Positions 31,606 through 43,200 of a stretch of DNA of 64,000 bases are shown piece after piece. The position numbers were made by a program, and so were the translations under genes. Numbering within the stretch: position 1 is the stretch's first letter; each line of letters opens with the position of its first letter. The DNA is from Agapanthus africanus (Eukaryota; Streptophyta; Magnoliopsida; Asparagales; Amaryllidaceae). The stretch spans positions 43,176,114 through 43,240,113 of the forward strand of contig JASDDO010000024.1 in the NCBI GenBank assembly GCA_030015575.1. Reading direction: 5' to 3'. Below the pieces are notes generated by a model, which did not search any database, was not told the origin of the DNA, and was given only the letters and a program-made list of their open reading frames with translations.

Positions 31606-34600
31606 TGTTTCCCTCCGAATGGCGGCTAAGACATGGGCGTCCTGCCTGAGATTCGGGGCAGATGCTATTTGGTTTTATCCATCCACCTCTCCGAAGATGC
31701 CAAGTTGATTTATGGCACCGTGTATCGGAGGTTTAGACGAATGCGGCCGATGTAGCAGACTTCGTCAGATTCCCCCCCCGCTTGAGGGGTTTTTGATTGT
31801 GGGGACGCTCTTCCCTGCAGGCGCAAGCCCCTGCAGTTAATTACGATACCGCATCGCGGTAACCACTTTCTCCTTCTCCAGAATTTCACTTCGTGTCGTG
31901 GGTGTTTGTTTTGTTTGTGGTTGTCCGTGGATTGTATACGGAGACTAAGTGATGTCGTCGCCCGTAGGACGTGGATTAGTCCAAATCCGTATTTACTTAG
32001 ATTTGGGTTTGGGGTTTTAGTTTAAGGATACGTTAGCCATGTTTGAAGCTAAGATCGACTTAAATGTTCGTTAAGGATACGTTAGTCCGATTTGAGACTA
32101 AGATCAACTTAACGGGAAGAGCATTTAGGGGGCTTTATTGTTCCAGTTTAGGGACGTAGTGGTCCATTTAATATATGGCCGTCGGGACCCGTCACCTCTC
32201 TAACGACGTTGAAGGATTACAACGACAGGTGTCAGAGGAGTTCGGAGATGTACCCTTAAACCAAAGTAGATTGGGGGATCTATAGTCCAATTTGGGACTA
32301 AAGTCTGTTTGAATGTTTAATGATACATTAGCCATATTTGAGGCTAAGATCAACTTAAACGGGATCGTTTAGATCCGACAAAAGAGCGTTTGGGGGCTCT
32401 ATTGTTCCAGTTTAGGGACGTAGTGGTCCATAGGTAGTTTAAGGATATTGCGGTCCATTGCCAGTTTAGGGACATGGTGGTCCATATTCCAGTTTAGGGA
32501 CATGGTGGTCCATAGGTAGTTTAAGGACGTTGCGGTCCATTGCCAGTTTAGGGACATGGGGGTCCATATTCCAGTTTAGGGACATGGTGGTCCATAGGTA
32601 GTTTAAGGACGTTGCAGTCCATTGGTTTAAGGACGCATTAGTCCATGGGCTTAAGGACCCCACAGTCCATATGAATGTGTTTAAGGACGCATTAGTCCAT
32701 TAGTTTAAGGACGCGTAAGTCCATGAGTTTAAGGACCCCACAGTCCGTATGGGTGTGTTTAAGGACGCATTAGTCCATGAGTTTAAGGACCCCACAGTCC
32801 GTATTAATGTGTGGTTGTCGGGACCCGTCGCCTCTCTGACGTCGTTGAAGGATTACAACGATTGGTGTCAGAGGAGTTCGGAGATGTACCCTTGAACCGG
32901 ATGTAAATTGATTTAGGAGAGCAGTCTTGCTCAGTCAATTTAATTTGAGGACTTACGGCCATGATTGGGCTAAGTCCAGTTGAGAATATTCAACGTTTTT
33001 ATCTTTGGCCTATTAGGTCTGTGCTAGGGCTTTGCTCCTGTTTAATAATGCACTGCATTTTATTTTGTCCTGCTAGGCCTTTCTGATTTGGGCCCTGTCC
33101 CTTTATAAATGATGCAGAGCATCTGTTTGGACTCTGCCCTTCTTTAAAATAACGCATGGCATTTAATTTGGCCTGTTAGGCCTTTTTTAATTGGGCTTGG
33201 CCCTTATGTAAATAATACAGCGCATTAATTGTCGACAGTGGTCATGTGGCCCGTCAGGCGCTTTGCGCTAATTAATGAGCGCAAGCGCATGTGGAGGTGA
33301 CACGTGTCACGCTCTGGTGAGCGCAAGCGCAGTTAGCACGGTGCGCTGCGCTGCTGTGCTGCTGACACGTGGCGCGCTCTGGTGAATTGCACCAATTTCA
33401 GAAAGCAATGCTCTATTTTAAAAGCGCATAGCGCAAGTTGTTCTGGAGCTGACACGTGGCGCTTTCTGGTGGCTTGCGCCAACCCAAGAGCGCAACAGTA
33501 CAGATTTACAAGTGTAAGGCACTGTTTTAATATCTTGATCCAATTTTGGATTCAAGAAAAGAATCTTTTTAAGATTCCAGAACCAGTGGTTCATCAAAAG
33601 GCAATGCCTTTGTGTAGATCAAATAATCTAATAAAGAAGTATATTACTTCTTATTTTATTCTTATTATTTGATCTTTTCTTTTTATTTTAAGATCTTGAT
33701 CTTGTTCTTAAATCATTGATCTTTTCAGAAGAAATTCTTCTTTTCAAAGGTTTACCTCTTTTTTTTTCTGATTTCTTCTCAAACTTTCTTTTTAGGAGTT
33801 CTCTGAATTCTTTCTCTGTTTCTCTGTCAATGTTCTCTCTTCTTCTCTTTTTTTTATTTTAGAAAGAAGGATCATTGGTCGTTGGGACCCACCACCTCTC
33901 CGACGACACCGAGAGATTACAGTGCCATATATCGAAGGTATGGAGGGATGTACCCTTTGAACCATGTCTCACTCATTAGGGAGGAAGAACAGGCTGGAGC
34001 TTAAGCTTCTTGCTGCTGAAAAAGGCTTCTTTGCGTTCGCGCACGTGCGTCGCTCGTGTTGGGCGCATGTGCGTCGCACGTGTTGGGCGCTCATATTTGC
34101 ACGTAGCACACATGGAGCTTGCGCATATGCGTATTATGGGGGGAGCAAGCTCCTATGGAGAACGAGTCTCCTTTTAATTGAATATTCTCATGTGGTGCGC
34201 ACGTGCGTTGCACGTGGTGCGTGCGTGGCGGGCACACATGCGTTGCACGTGACGCACATGCGCATTATGAGGAGAAGCAGGGCTTCTATATATGGAGAAC
34301 TAGGCTCCTTTTAATATTATTAAATGTTCTCATGTGGTGCGCACGTGCGTTGCACGTGGTGCGCGCGTGGCAGGCACACGTGCGTTGCACGTAGCGCACA
34401 TGCGCATTATGAGGAGAAGCAGGGCTTCTATATATGGAGAACTAGGCTCCTTTTAATATTGTTAAATGTTCTCATGTAGTGCGCACGTGCGTTGCACGCG
34501 GTGCGCGCATGGTGAGCACACGTGCGTTGCACGTAGTGCACATGGCGCTTGCGCATATACGCATTATGGGGAGGGGCATGCTCCTATGTTGGAGAACTAA

Positions 34601-35207
34601 GCTCCTTTGGAGAACTAAGCTCCTTTGGAGAACTAAGCTCCTTTGAGTATTGAATCCTTTGAGAATTGAACTCTACCCTTTCTAAGAGGTATCCCTTCTT
34701 ATTTATATGGGAGTGGTAGAGAAGTCATCTCTCCTTTTCCCGACGTGAGACTAAAAAATGCATTCCCCATGTAGTAGAGCATTACTTTAGATTACACGTG
34801 CATAACACATTTGCTCATAACTTTTGATCTCTGATGAATTATGAGGCCCATAATATATCAAATCGAAGGTATTTTCGAGATGCTTTCAATGCCATCAGAA
34901 TTTAGCCGTTTCTGGTTCCGGAGTTTGTCAAAATACAGCTCGGAAAATACCGGTTCGCATCTTATTCCTTAGATCACACGTGCATAGACATTTGCTCATA
35001 ACTTTTGATCCAGGATGAATTATGAGGCCCATAATATATCAAATCGAAGGACTTTTCAAAATGCTTTCAATACCATCAGAATTTAGCTATTTCTCATTCC
35101 GGAGTTTGTCAAAATACAGCTCGGAAAATACTGGTTCGCATTTTCTTAAGCGTATCGCTGCCATTTGATACCTTGGACTCTTTTGCGCAGAAATTTTTGG
35201 CGGAAAC
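31606..35207 (-). repeat. 5' LTR of the minus-strand Tat element
   Basis: 3.6 kb, collinear with 17476-21005, including the GGAC repeats (32390-32810), GCGC/G-box block (33240-33480), minisatellite (34110-34600) and two ~190-bp units (34795-35170). It is slightly longer than its partner, partly through an extra GGAGAACTAAGCTCCTTT unit near 34600. No gene is present. Confidence 0.85.
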
Positions 35208-35212
35208 AGCGA
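35208..35212 (+). repeat. Target-site duplication GCGAC, right copy
   Basis: Follows the end GGCGGAAACA of the minus-strand element at 35207 and matches 17471-17475. Confidence 0.9.
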
Positions 35213-35481
35213 CAACATAAATTAGTCTCCATATACAATCCACGGGCAACCAAAAACAAAAGAAACACCCACGACACGAAGTGACCATCTGGAGAAGGAG
35301 AAAGTTGTTACCGCGATGCGGTAGCGTAATTAACTGCAGGGGCTCGCGCCTGCAAGGAAGAGCGTCCCCACAATCAAAAACCCCTCAAACGAGGTGGAAT
35401 CTGACGAAGTCCGCTACATCTGCCCCGAATTTCAAGCAAGACGAACATACGTGTTCACGTCTCTGTGTTCGGCGGTAAACA
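35208..35481 (+). repeat. 5' LTR of the plus-strand Tat element, third segment
   Basis: Matches 62871-63231 of the 3' LTR (ACATAAATTAGTCTCC, TTACCGCGATGCGGTAGCG, CTGCAGGGGCTCGC) and ends with GGCGGTAAACA. GTTACCGCGATGCGGTAGC contains TACCGC-GAT-GCGGTA, another short-loop hairpin. Confidence 0.85.
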
Positions 35482-35503
35482 GATTCTGGCACGCCCGGTG
35501 GGA
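35482..35503 (+). other. Primer-binding site of the plus Tat element
   Basis: GATTCTGGCACGCCCGGTGG directly after the LTR end is the position and style of the tRNA primer site in Tat-lineage elements. A 127-bp leader follows before the first ATG (35631). Confidence 0.7.
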
Positions 35504-35630
35504 TCTTTTCCTCTTTCCACTCCACACTTCGTGTGTCGTGTTCGCGAACAAATCGCGGTTTGATATGGTGGCCCTTGGGTTCGAGGTACTAAGATTTGGT
35601 TTCTTCCTTGGCGCAGAGAGCGAAAAATCA

Positions 35631-36110
35631 ATGGCATCCACTTGCGGGAAGTGTTCCAACTGCAATTGCAACTCACGCTCCGCCTCATCTGGAAGCATAG
35701 CTTACGGGCCCCAAGCGGCCTCCCTGTTCACAATGCCGGTGGACCAGGTGACTCAGGCCACCACTGGATTGTTTTTTGGGACTATGCTCCCACCGATGAG
35801 CTTCAACACCCCTGTACCAACACCAGAAGCTCCCAAGAAGTCGGTCTTTGATCGGCTTGCTACTACCGCGGCCCCTCTCAACGGGTCGTCCAGCTCTATC
35901 TCCTCGGTCTTCGCGAGATTGGGCCGAAGTTCATGTGAGCCCGTGATGAACCCTGCAATCCCAGAGAATGTTGTTCCGAAAAGGATAGCCATCCCTGCTC
36001 CTGAAATCGTCAAGGTGGCTTCTCCCGCCAAAGGGTCGGTCTTTACAAGACTGACTATTCCGGCTCCCACTACGGTTCCCGTCCCTGCTCAGAAGTCTGT
36101 TTTTGACTAG
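35631..36110 (+). CDS. N-terminal Gag (or Gag-leader) protein of the plus Tat element
   Basis: Frame from ATG 35631 of 159 codons. It starts with a Cys-rich patch (MASTCGKCSNCNCN), continues with a segment shared with the minus element (IAYGPQAASLFTMP, GLFFGTMLPP), and then has at least three SVFxRL motifs (KSVFDRL, SSVFARLG, GSVFTRL) in Pro/Ala-rich sequence. SVFDRLG-type repeats are frequent in the N-terminal Gag region of plant gypsy elements. It is separated from the next gag frame by a break. Fossil. Confidence 0.6.
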   Translation: MASTCGKCSNCNCNSRSASSGSIAYGPQAASLFTMPVDQVTQATTGLFFGTMLPPMSFNTPVPTPEAPKKSVFDRLATTAAPLNGSSSSISSVFARLGRSSCEPVMNPAIPENVVPKRIAIPAPEIVKVASPAKGSVFTRLTIPAPTTVPVPAQKSVFD

Positions 36111-36311
36111 TTGGATACCGCTTCTCAACGGACATCAGTCTCCAAGAGGCTGACGCCAGCAACAGCCCCTCACCTGAACAGGTAGCAAGACAAAGCCATC
36201 CCCAACACCAAACCAACTCCATCGGCTCGACACGCTCGACGTCGCCACTGATGCCGAGTAAGGAAGGCTGGGGGAAACTTCCCCTCTGGGCTAACTCCAC
36301 CAGCCCCAACG

Positions 36312-37130
36312 GTGGAAGTCAATGCTGCTGTCCCAACCGGGAACAACTTTGAATTGCTGAACAAGGTGCGCAGGAACTATCCTACCGCCGTATTGAAAAG
36401 ATCTCCTCCACCCGTGGAGAATGTTATAGAGGCAAAGCCGGAACAGCCCCCTCAGCGGCTGTCCTCCAAAGTTTACAAAGTCTGGCGACGGGTCCAGGAG
36501 TCAATGATCGATCAAGACCATCTTCGCCGACAGAAGAAGCTGAAGGTTCAGCAGGAAGAAAACCGTCCTAACAAGCCACAAAGGACGACAATCACCTGGG
36601 TGCCCGCTGCAACGACCCCCTCAACGTCAACTGCTCAAAAGAAAAGGAGGCCAGAGAAAGCCCCTATGACAACAGCAGATTGCAAAGACGCTGAGTCCAA
36701 ACGCCCCAAGTCTGGGGGCATAACGGTGCATACTGTTTACATGGCTTCCGGAAAATAGGAAAGTCGCGCTTCGACGGGCCACCGACCGCTCACCCGATCT
36801 ATCACAAGAGCTTAGGAACAACAACAGCAGAAGCTTCAGGAAATGCTGACTGCAATGGCCGCTCTCACCGGGCCAAAAGAAAGACCGGAGGCATCATCAG
36901 AACAGCGTCACGAACAAGAAACTGATGCTGACTTCCTACGCAAGGTCCTCGAGAAGGACAGAGAAGCAGTAGAACAAGCTGCCAACATAAAACAAATGGC
37001 GCTTCTCTTCCAAGACATGGTGGGAATGATGTTACAGCCGGATCCTCCAGCTGAAGACCCTCCGGTCATTATTGAAGACGATAGAGGGGGGGCATCCAAT
37101 CCTCCCCCGGCTCATTCAGCAGCCAAGTAG
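36312..37130 (+). pseudogene. Gag middle region of the plus Tat element
   Basis: Basic, Pro-rich linker (VRRNYPTAVLKRSPPP, RLSSKVYKVWRRV) followed by a short helical stretch (FLRKVLEKDREAVEQAAN) and an acidic end (DPPVIIEDDRGG). Similar words occur in the minus element at 27500-27715. Broken fossil. Confidence 0.6.
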
Positions 37131-37292
37131 GAAACCATTTCTAAAGCCGCACTGCATGACTATATAGCTTAGCAAATACGAGCTCACCAGGCGAATGAAG
37201 CGGCCGGCCAAGTCATCAAAACTGGGCGACCGTATCCAAGCTGGTATGATCAAATAAAATACCCGCCGGGATATACGATCCCTAAATTCCAT

Positions 37293-39542
37293 GTGTACAA
37301 GGGGACATGCAATCCTCACCAGCACGTCGCCCAGTTCAGAGCTCTTTGCGGCAACACCGGGGGTGATGATAAGCTTTTGCTCCGTCATTTCGTCGGCAGC
37401 TTGTCGGAGACGGCCTTCGAATGGTACTCCGAACTTCCAAACGACTCCGTTAAGACTTTTGCGGAAATGGAGCTGTTATTCACCCAGCGATTTGCGAGTG
37501 CTAGTGAACGCACCCCGATAACGGCATTGATCAATGCCAGGGTAAAGCCAGGCGAGACGTGGGTCCAATACGCCATACGATGGCGGAATCTGTGGTCGAA
37601 ATGCGAACAGCGGATCGATGAAGCATCGGCGGTAGGCATGTTTGTGGGCACTCTGGACCCTCATGCAACTATCTCCCAGTTCATGATGTTCTTCAAGCCG
37701 ACTACCTTCCAAGCCTTGATCGACAAACTGGCCCAAATGGACCAAATGGGTCATAGACCGTCTCCTCCAAAGCCGGACTCTCGAAACGAGAGGGGAAAGG
37801 GGAAAGCGATCGTCGTGGCCAATGCTCAACAGCAGCCTGGTGGCTCGAGACCAGTTGATCCCCAAAATAACAGAACTCGATCTCTCGAAGATAAAATGAG
37901 TCGCCCTTACTCGTTCCCTCGAGACAAGACAAAGAGGTTATTCGAGCTTGCACTCCGCAACAGGCTCATTACGCTCCCAGAGCCAAGACGCCCAGCGCAA
38001 CCAGGCGACATTAGCAATCCTAACTATTGCCCTTATCACCGAATGTTGGGCCATCCGATCGAGAATTGTTACATCTTCAAAAGCTGGATAGAAGATCAAT
38101 ACCAGCAGGGAAAATTCGTATTATCTGAGAACAGGAAGGTGAACCCGCCTCGGCCACACACTCCCAAGAAAACAGATACACCGGAGGCATCATGCTCTTT
38201 TGTAGAGGAAGCTCTATGGGAGGTCGCTCTTTCAGCCAAGACAAAAAGAATGCTGAAGGATCTCCACACATGTCTGGAAATTAGATGGAAGAATCCACTG
38301 GAACCTGAGATCATCGAGGGGATGCTGAAGCCGCGCATAACTCCAAAAATCGGTGGTGATAGCCAAAGCACACACACCCAGCCGTCGAAATCTTCGAAAA
38401 AGAAGAAGAAATCAAAGAAGCCCGTGAAGCCTGGTGACAAGCGCACAGACCTGCAAAAGCAGATTGACGAGCTGAAAGAGTATAACCAGAAGGCGCGGAC
38501 TCCAATCACGCTCCAAGAGTTTCTCCGCCACGTCCTTGAGGACGAAGACGATGGGGAAGACTCGTCGGATGAATCTGAAGGTTATGTGGCAAGTTGCCAT
38601 ATGATCTCTCACTTGTCGATAGACGGTGAGGAAGCTCCTCATACAGAGAAACTGGGGGCAAATCCTGAGCCTGAACTTCTGGGGCCGTCAGATGAAATGA
38701 TCGATACATTCCTAAACGAAGCTCTTCTGAAAAGTAAAGCTGATCGGGAGCGTGAGACGGCCCTATTTGAAAAGGCCAAACACCGGCGACTGGACGAAAA
38801 AGTTGAAACACCCCCGCCAGATCAAAGCACATCCGCCGCGAATAAAAACAGGTTCAAGACGAGGAAAAGGTTCGCCAATGCCATATCAATGGGAATGAAG
38901 CTGCCATCCTCCGAAGCTAACGCCCCTGGTGAAGCAGAAACACATCCTAACTACTGCTCATATCATCGAAAGATCGCGCACCCCACCAAAGAGTGCAATG
39001 CTTTTAAAAGATGGTGGCAAGAATACGTTGCTCACCGGCAACATTTTAAGCGAATGAAACGCAAAACTCGTCGGGAGCAAAGAAATACGCCCGAGGAGTA
39101 TAAAAGAACCACCACCAACTGTCGCATGGTCAACGCCGGGGGATCGCAAGTTCTCATTTTCGGGAGCGACTCTGACGAAGAAATGGCTCTCGGTCCTCTC
39201 TTTAAAGAGTCCACCTTGGGAAAAGTGGAGGAACCAAAGACCTGTGAAAACATTCAGTTACGCAATCGTACGCTGCTCGAAAAGAATCTTGGGCCCTCGA
39301 ACAGTGGGTCAAATAGAAAAGATAAGGCCAAAGAAAAGATCCCGGGGGATATCATCCTTGATGACCAAGCCGTCAAAGAGCTGACAGCCAAGGACCCACC
39401 AAAGAAAAACAAGGTGGACTACAACGTTTTGGCATACTTGAGGAAGATACACTCGCAGCTCAGCATTCTCGACGCCCTTCTGCTATCCAAAGAGGCGAGG
39501 GATTCTTTAATCAAGGCACTGCAAGAACCCGAGCAATTCTAA
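37293..39542 (+). CDS. gag: Tat Gag capsid and zinc-binding region
   Basis: About 749 codons open. Residues 1-160 form the retrotransposon Gag core (GTCNPHQHVAQFRALCG, AFEWYSELPNDSVKTF, LFTQRFASASERTPITAL, LDPHATISQFMMF). A zinc-binding unit of the C-x2-H-x4-H-x4-C type follows (CPYHRMLGHPIENC, ~38027-38068) with FKSWIEDQYQQGKF after it. A lysine-rich stretch lies near 38400, and a second, related zinc unit (CSYHRKIAHPTKEC) near 38957. The protein would package the element's RNA. The frame looks whole in this stretch. Fossil. Confidence 0.8.
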   Translation: MYKGTCNPHQHVAQFRALCGNTGGDDKLLLRHFVGSLSETAFEWYSELPNDSVKTFAEMELLFTQRFASASERTPITALINARVKPGETWVQYAIRWRNLWSKCEQRIDEASAVGMFVGTLDPHATISQFMMFFKPTTFQALIDKLAQMDQMGHRPSPPKPDSRNERGKGKAIVVANAQQQPGGSRPVDPQNNRTRSLEDKMSRPYSFPRDKTKRLFELALRNRLITLPEPRRPAQPGDISNPNYCPYHRMLGHPIENCYIFKSWIEDQYQQGKFVLSENRKVNPPRPHTPKKTDTPEASCSFVEEALWEVALSAKTKRMLKDLHTCLEIRWKNPLEPEIIEGMLKPRITPKIGGDSQSTHTQPSKSSKKKKKSKKPVKPGDKRTDLQKQIDELKEYNQKARTPITLQEFLRHVLEDEDDGEDSSDESEGYVASCHMISHLSIDGEEAPHTEKLGANPEPELLGPSDEMIDTFLNEALLKSKADRERETALFEKAKHRRLDEKVETPPPDQSTSAANKNRFKTRKRFANAISMGMKLPSSEANAPGEAETHPNYCSYHRKIAHPTKECNAFKRWWQEYVAHRQHFKRMKRKTRREQRNTPEEYKRTTTNCRMVNAGGSQVLIFGSDSDEEMALGPLFKESTLGKVEEPKTCENIQLRNRTLLEKNLGPSNSGSNRKDKAKEKIPGDIILDDQAVKELTAKDPPKKNKVDYNVLAYLRKIHSQLSILDALLLSKEARDSLIKALQEPEQF

Positions 39543-39563
39543 ACTTTCCTCGCCGAAGAAAAG

Positions 39564-40238
39564 ATGAAGGACGAGCTGGAAGAAGTGTACACAGCCGATA
39601 TCACCTTTGGCGATGAAGATCTCCTCCTTGGGACATGCGAGCACAACCGTCCCCTATATGTCTCCGGATACCGTCATGACATCAAGATAGGTAAAATCCT
39701 GGTCGACAATGGGTCCTCCGTCAATCTCCTTAACGTGAGGGTGTTAAAGGAAATCTGCATGAGCGTTCAATACCTCGCTCGTGATAAAATCACCATCTCC
39801 GGATTTGACTCCCAGTCATCACGGACGCTTGGGTCCGTAATATTGACGTTACGTTTTGTGCTGCTCGTCACTGATATCAAGTTCCACGTCATCGACGCCA
39901 AGACATGCTATAACGCTTTGCTCGGCCGACCCTGGTTACACGAGTACAACATCATCCCTTCGACACAACATCAGTGTATGAAGTATTTCAAAGATGGTCT
40001 CGAGTATACTGTGACAGGAGAGCTAAACCCATTCTCCATGAACGAAGTCCGCAAGTACGAAGATGCGAAATACTTCTTACCAGACTTTGAAGACACAGAA
40101 AGATGTCACAAACCGGAGAACAATGCTATCACTACCATTCCGGTCTTCGGGGGTGATACCGAGGAGGAAGAAGAGATAGTTTACTCAGGTCCGCCCCAGT
40201 GCAACAAGCCAGGACCGTCCGCTCCTATGTTGATCTTC
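39564..40238 (+). pseudogene. Tat aspartic protease region
   Basis: Contains the retropepsin-like active-site motif ILVDNGSSVNLL (near 39696) and the C-terminal landmark NALLGRPWLHEYN. It would process the Gag-Pol polyprotein. The coding region is interrupted at 40239 by a solo LTR, beyond which related coding resumes at 43962. Confidence 0.75.
40234..40238 (+). repeat. Target-site duplication TCTTC, left copy
   Basis: TCTTC precedes TGTCACGCC at 40239 and recurs at 43957-43961 right after the element's terminal ATTACA. Confidence 0.9.
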
Positions 40239-43200
40239 TGTCACGCCCCGCTTCCCAAAATACGGAATACGAGGGGTAGACAAGGCCAGCCATGCTCCTA
40301 CGGTCAAGGAAAAGTCCTGCCGTAGTCACACTTCGGCTTCTAGTTTATCATGGTAAACAGTAAACGATGCGCAGGTAAAGAGAAATGCAGTAACTGAAAG
40401 ATACAATAATATAAACTGACCTGAAGTGGAAATAAACGAAAGTAACTCGGAGTAGCGAGTCAGAAAGTCTGTGATGCACGTCTAGTACTGATCCAAGCTA
40501 GATCTTCTCCTCACACTGAGCATGCATACTCAGGTCGTCAGAGCGACACAATAGCAATATAATATGTATAAAATCAAGTAACAGTTCTAACAGTGATAAT
40601 AGGTATGTGAAGCAGTAAATAAATAACATCATGAATATACATGTGCAGTAATCAACGCAGCGGAACAGTAAAGCAGTATAACGATATGTCACGTATGTCA
40701 ACACGGTATAAAAGTAATATAAATGCCAGCATCCCTATCAGTCTCTAAGTCTCACTGTACAGGTCACTAAGCCTATCGTCAGTCCAAGTGTGAGAGTCAA
40801 CCACTCGCGAGTGTCCTCCACCCAAGGGTAGAACCCAAGGGCAAGGGACCACGGGCCCAACATGTAACAAGAATATCACGGTGTATATATCACGTACCCT
40901 GTAAATCTCCATATAACTCCCTAAATATATAAGTCGGCATGGGACTCCCGAGATTCTGTTGAACTCACACTTAAACTACCCCACACCCCGTGGTCTACAT
41001 CAAACGCTAACCATCACCCTAAATACTAATCGATCCGTGACAAGTCTGCGCGAGAACTGGAGGCAGGACCTCCATCAAGCACGTCCCGACTAATACCTAA
41101 GATAAATGGCAGTGTCGGATGCCTTATCTGTGACACCCGTGCAAGCGCTTCCATAAGTGTCCCATACCACTTATAGTCACACGTACACGCATCCCACAGA
41201 CGTCGACAATGCAATAGAATAATAGGGTCACTGATTGTGTACAAGTACGTATCACTTTCACTTAATCACGGATACACGAACACTGACGTACTTGCCACAA
41301 TCATCACTAAAATCTAACACTGGGTAAATGCACGATGTCACTAGGTTATCACTACAATGATATGGGTATGATGTGATGCATGAACAGTATACGAAGCACA
41401 ACTAAGGTATCATAAAAAACAACAGTCTATCGCTTGCACAATTTATCAAGAAACATATGTATATAATTTAGCGAAACGATAAACAGGTAGTAATTAATAT
41501 GTTCAGTTAGCTATCCATAGAATTTTGTTTCAAGCTAATCGGGTTTCAGGATCATTAGTTATAACTATTTCATTTTAAGCGCATGCGGCTGGAAATCCGG
41601 TTTCAGAATCAGAAATCCATTTCGCAACGCATTTTAATCCTAGTTGGGATCAGATTTTAGCGACACTACAGTTAGATGAATTCTAGGGTTTTCAGTAAAG
41701 TTTTCAACGCAACAAACGGATCTTCAATCGCGTCTGTACGTTAGGAGTTATAATCTGTTTAATATCAACATGTCAATTCTGATTCTGCTGGGACTGTTAT
41801 GTGTCCCGATCTTCTAAATTACAGATTAAATAGTAAGTTATAACGAAACAGGATGAAACTAATCGTGTTGTCTAGCTAACAGAGTTACCTACAATAAGCT
41901 GTGGAGTTCCGCAAACTACGAGTTAAGGAAATTCTATGGTATCCATTACGGAACAGCAAGCGCAATTTGAGTCGCTCTGGACTGCAGTCCAGAGTCGCTC
42001 TCCAATCAAATTTTCATCATGATTTAAGTACAGGAATGTCTAGAAACTAGCATAGGGTTAAAGTTCGTCGAGTTAGCTTCGATTTGAGCCCTCGAACTCA
42101 CCATTCTACTATGTATATGATTTATGGTGAATTTAACGATTTTCAGGTGCAATGAAATTACAGTTTTACGATTAAACTTAGGGGTAGTTGTTTTAGTCGT
42201 TAACGATCAAATTATCCAACGACAATCACACACTATGTTCACAGCCCTACGGGCCAACCTACACCATTGAGTTCCGTCAAATTTGATAATGTTTTCCTAA
42301 GGGAACAAGCATCGAACAGTTGTGTTGCAATATTTTAACATAAGGTAAACGTGGGATATATATACGATGTTGATTTGCAACAAATACAGAATAGCATGAA
42401 AGCAAGTAAGAACTTGCCTGGATCAGTCCCGGGGATGCACGGTGATCGTAACGTCACGAAAGCGCGATGCACACGCGTCACGGCACTCGACTTGGCTCGA
42501 ATTCGAGTCTCGGCCACGACGGCTCGCAGCTTGGTGGTCGGGGCTCGGCTGTGAAGCTTGGCCCTTGTGCGTCAAGGGTTCGATGATTGGTGATGATGAC
42601 AATGGTGAGGGTGTTAGAGAGAGAGAGAGAGAAAGTTAGAGAGAGAGAGAGAGAGAGACAGTGAGAGAGAGTGGGATTTAGAGAGCGAGAGAGAGATAGA
42701 GTGAGAGAGAGAAGATACAGCGAGAGGGATAGTGAGTGAGAGTGAGAGAGAAATAGAGTGAGAGAGAGGGCTGTGAGTTAGAGAGAGGAAATACAGAGAG
42801 AGAGAGAAACAGAGGGGGAGAGAGAGGGAGAGAGACAGTGAGAGATAAGAGAAGTCTGAAAGGGAGAGAGAGAGAAAGGCAGTGGGAGAGAGGGGGAAAG
42901 CACAGAGAGAACGAGAGAGAGAGGGTGATGCAGGGAGGTTGAGAGAGGAGGAGAGAAGACTGAGAGAGATGAAGTAGGCGACGGCGGCGATGATGATGAC
43001 GACGACGACGACAACGATGGTGCGGGGGCGGCTCGGTGTTCAGTGGTGAAGTGGTGAGCGAGAGAAGATGAATGGGGTCGAAGGGGTAGGTGACGGGATT
43101 GGTACAGGGGCTCGTGCTTGGGTGCAGGGGAAGAAGAAAGGAGAGGGAGCTCGTGGGTGATGGGTGTCGAGGAAAATGGAGGGAGGAGGAGAAGGTGATG

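Larger units (their letters stand above)
17476..35207 (-). mobile_element. Second Tat-lineage element (minus strand), nested in the 5' LTR
   Basis: LTRs at 17476-21005 and 31606-35207, with GCGAC duplicated outside. Reading right to left: 5' LTR, primer site (31584-31602), N-terminal Gag, RNase H, integrase, repeat-rich 3' region, 3' LTR. Proteins closely match the plus-strand Tat element, but its LTRs are longer (3.5-3.6 versus 2.4 kb) and share only parts. It is broken with many breaks and shortened relative to the plus-strand copy, and is invaded by an Athila fragment. LTR similarity is about 97-98% by eye, so it is younger than its host element. Confidence 0.85.

Noticed and set aside
35631-36110. 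An independent host metallothionein gene
   Set aside because: Only the first few cysteines resemble the family; the rest is Gag leader sequence shared with the minus-strand element, right after an LTR and primer site.
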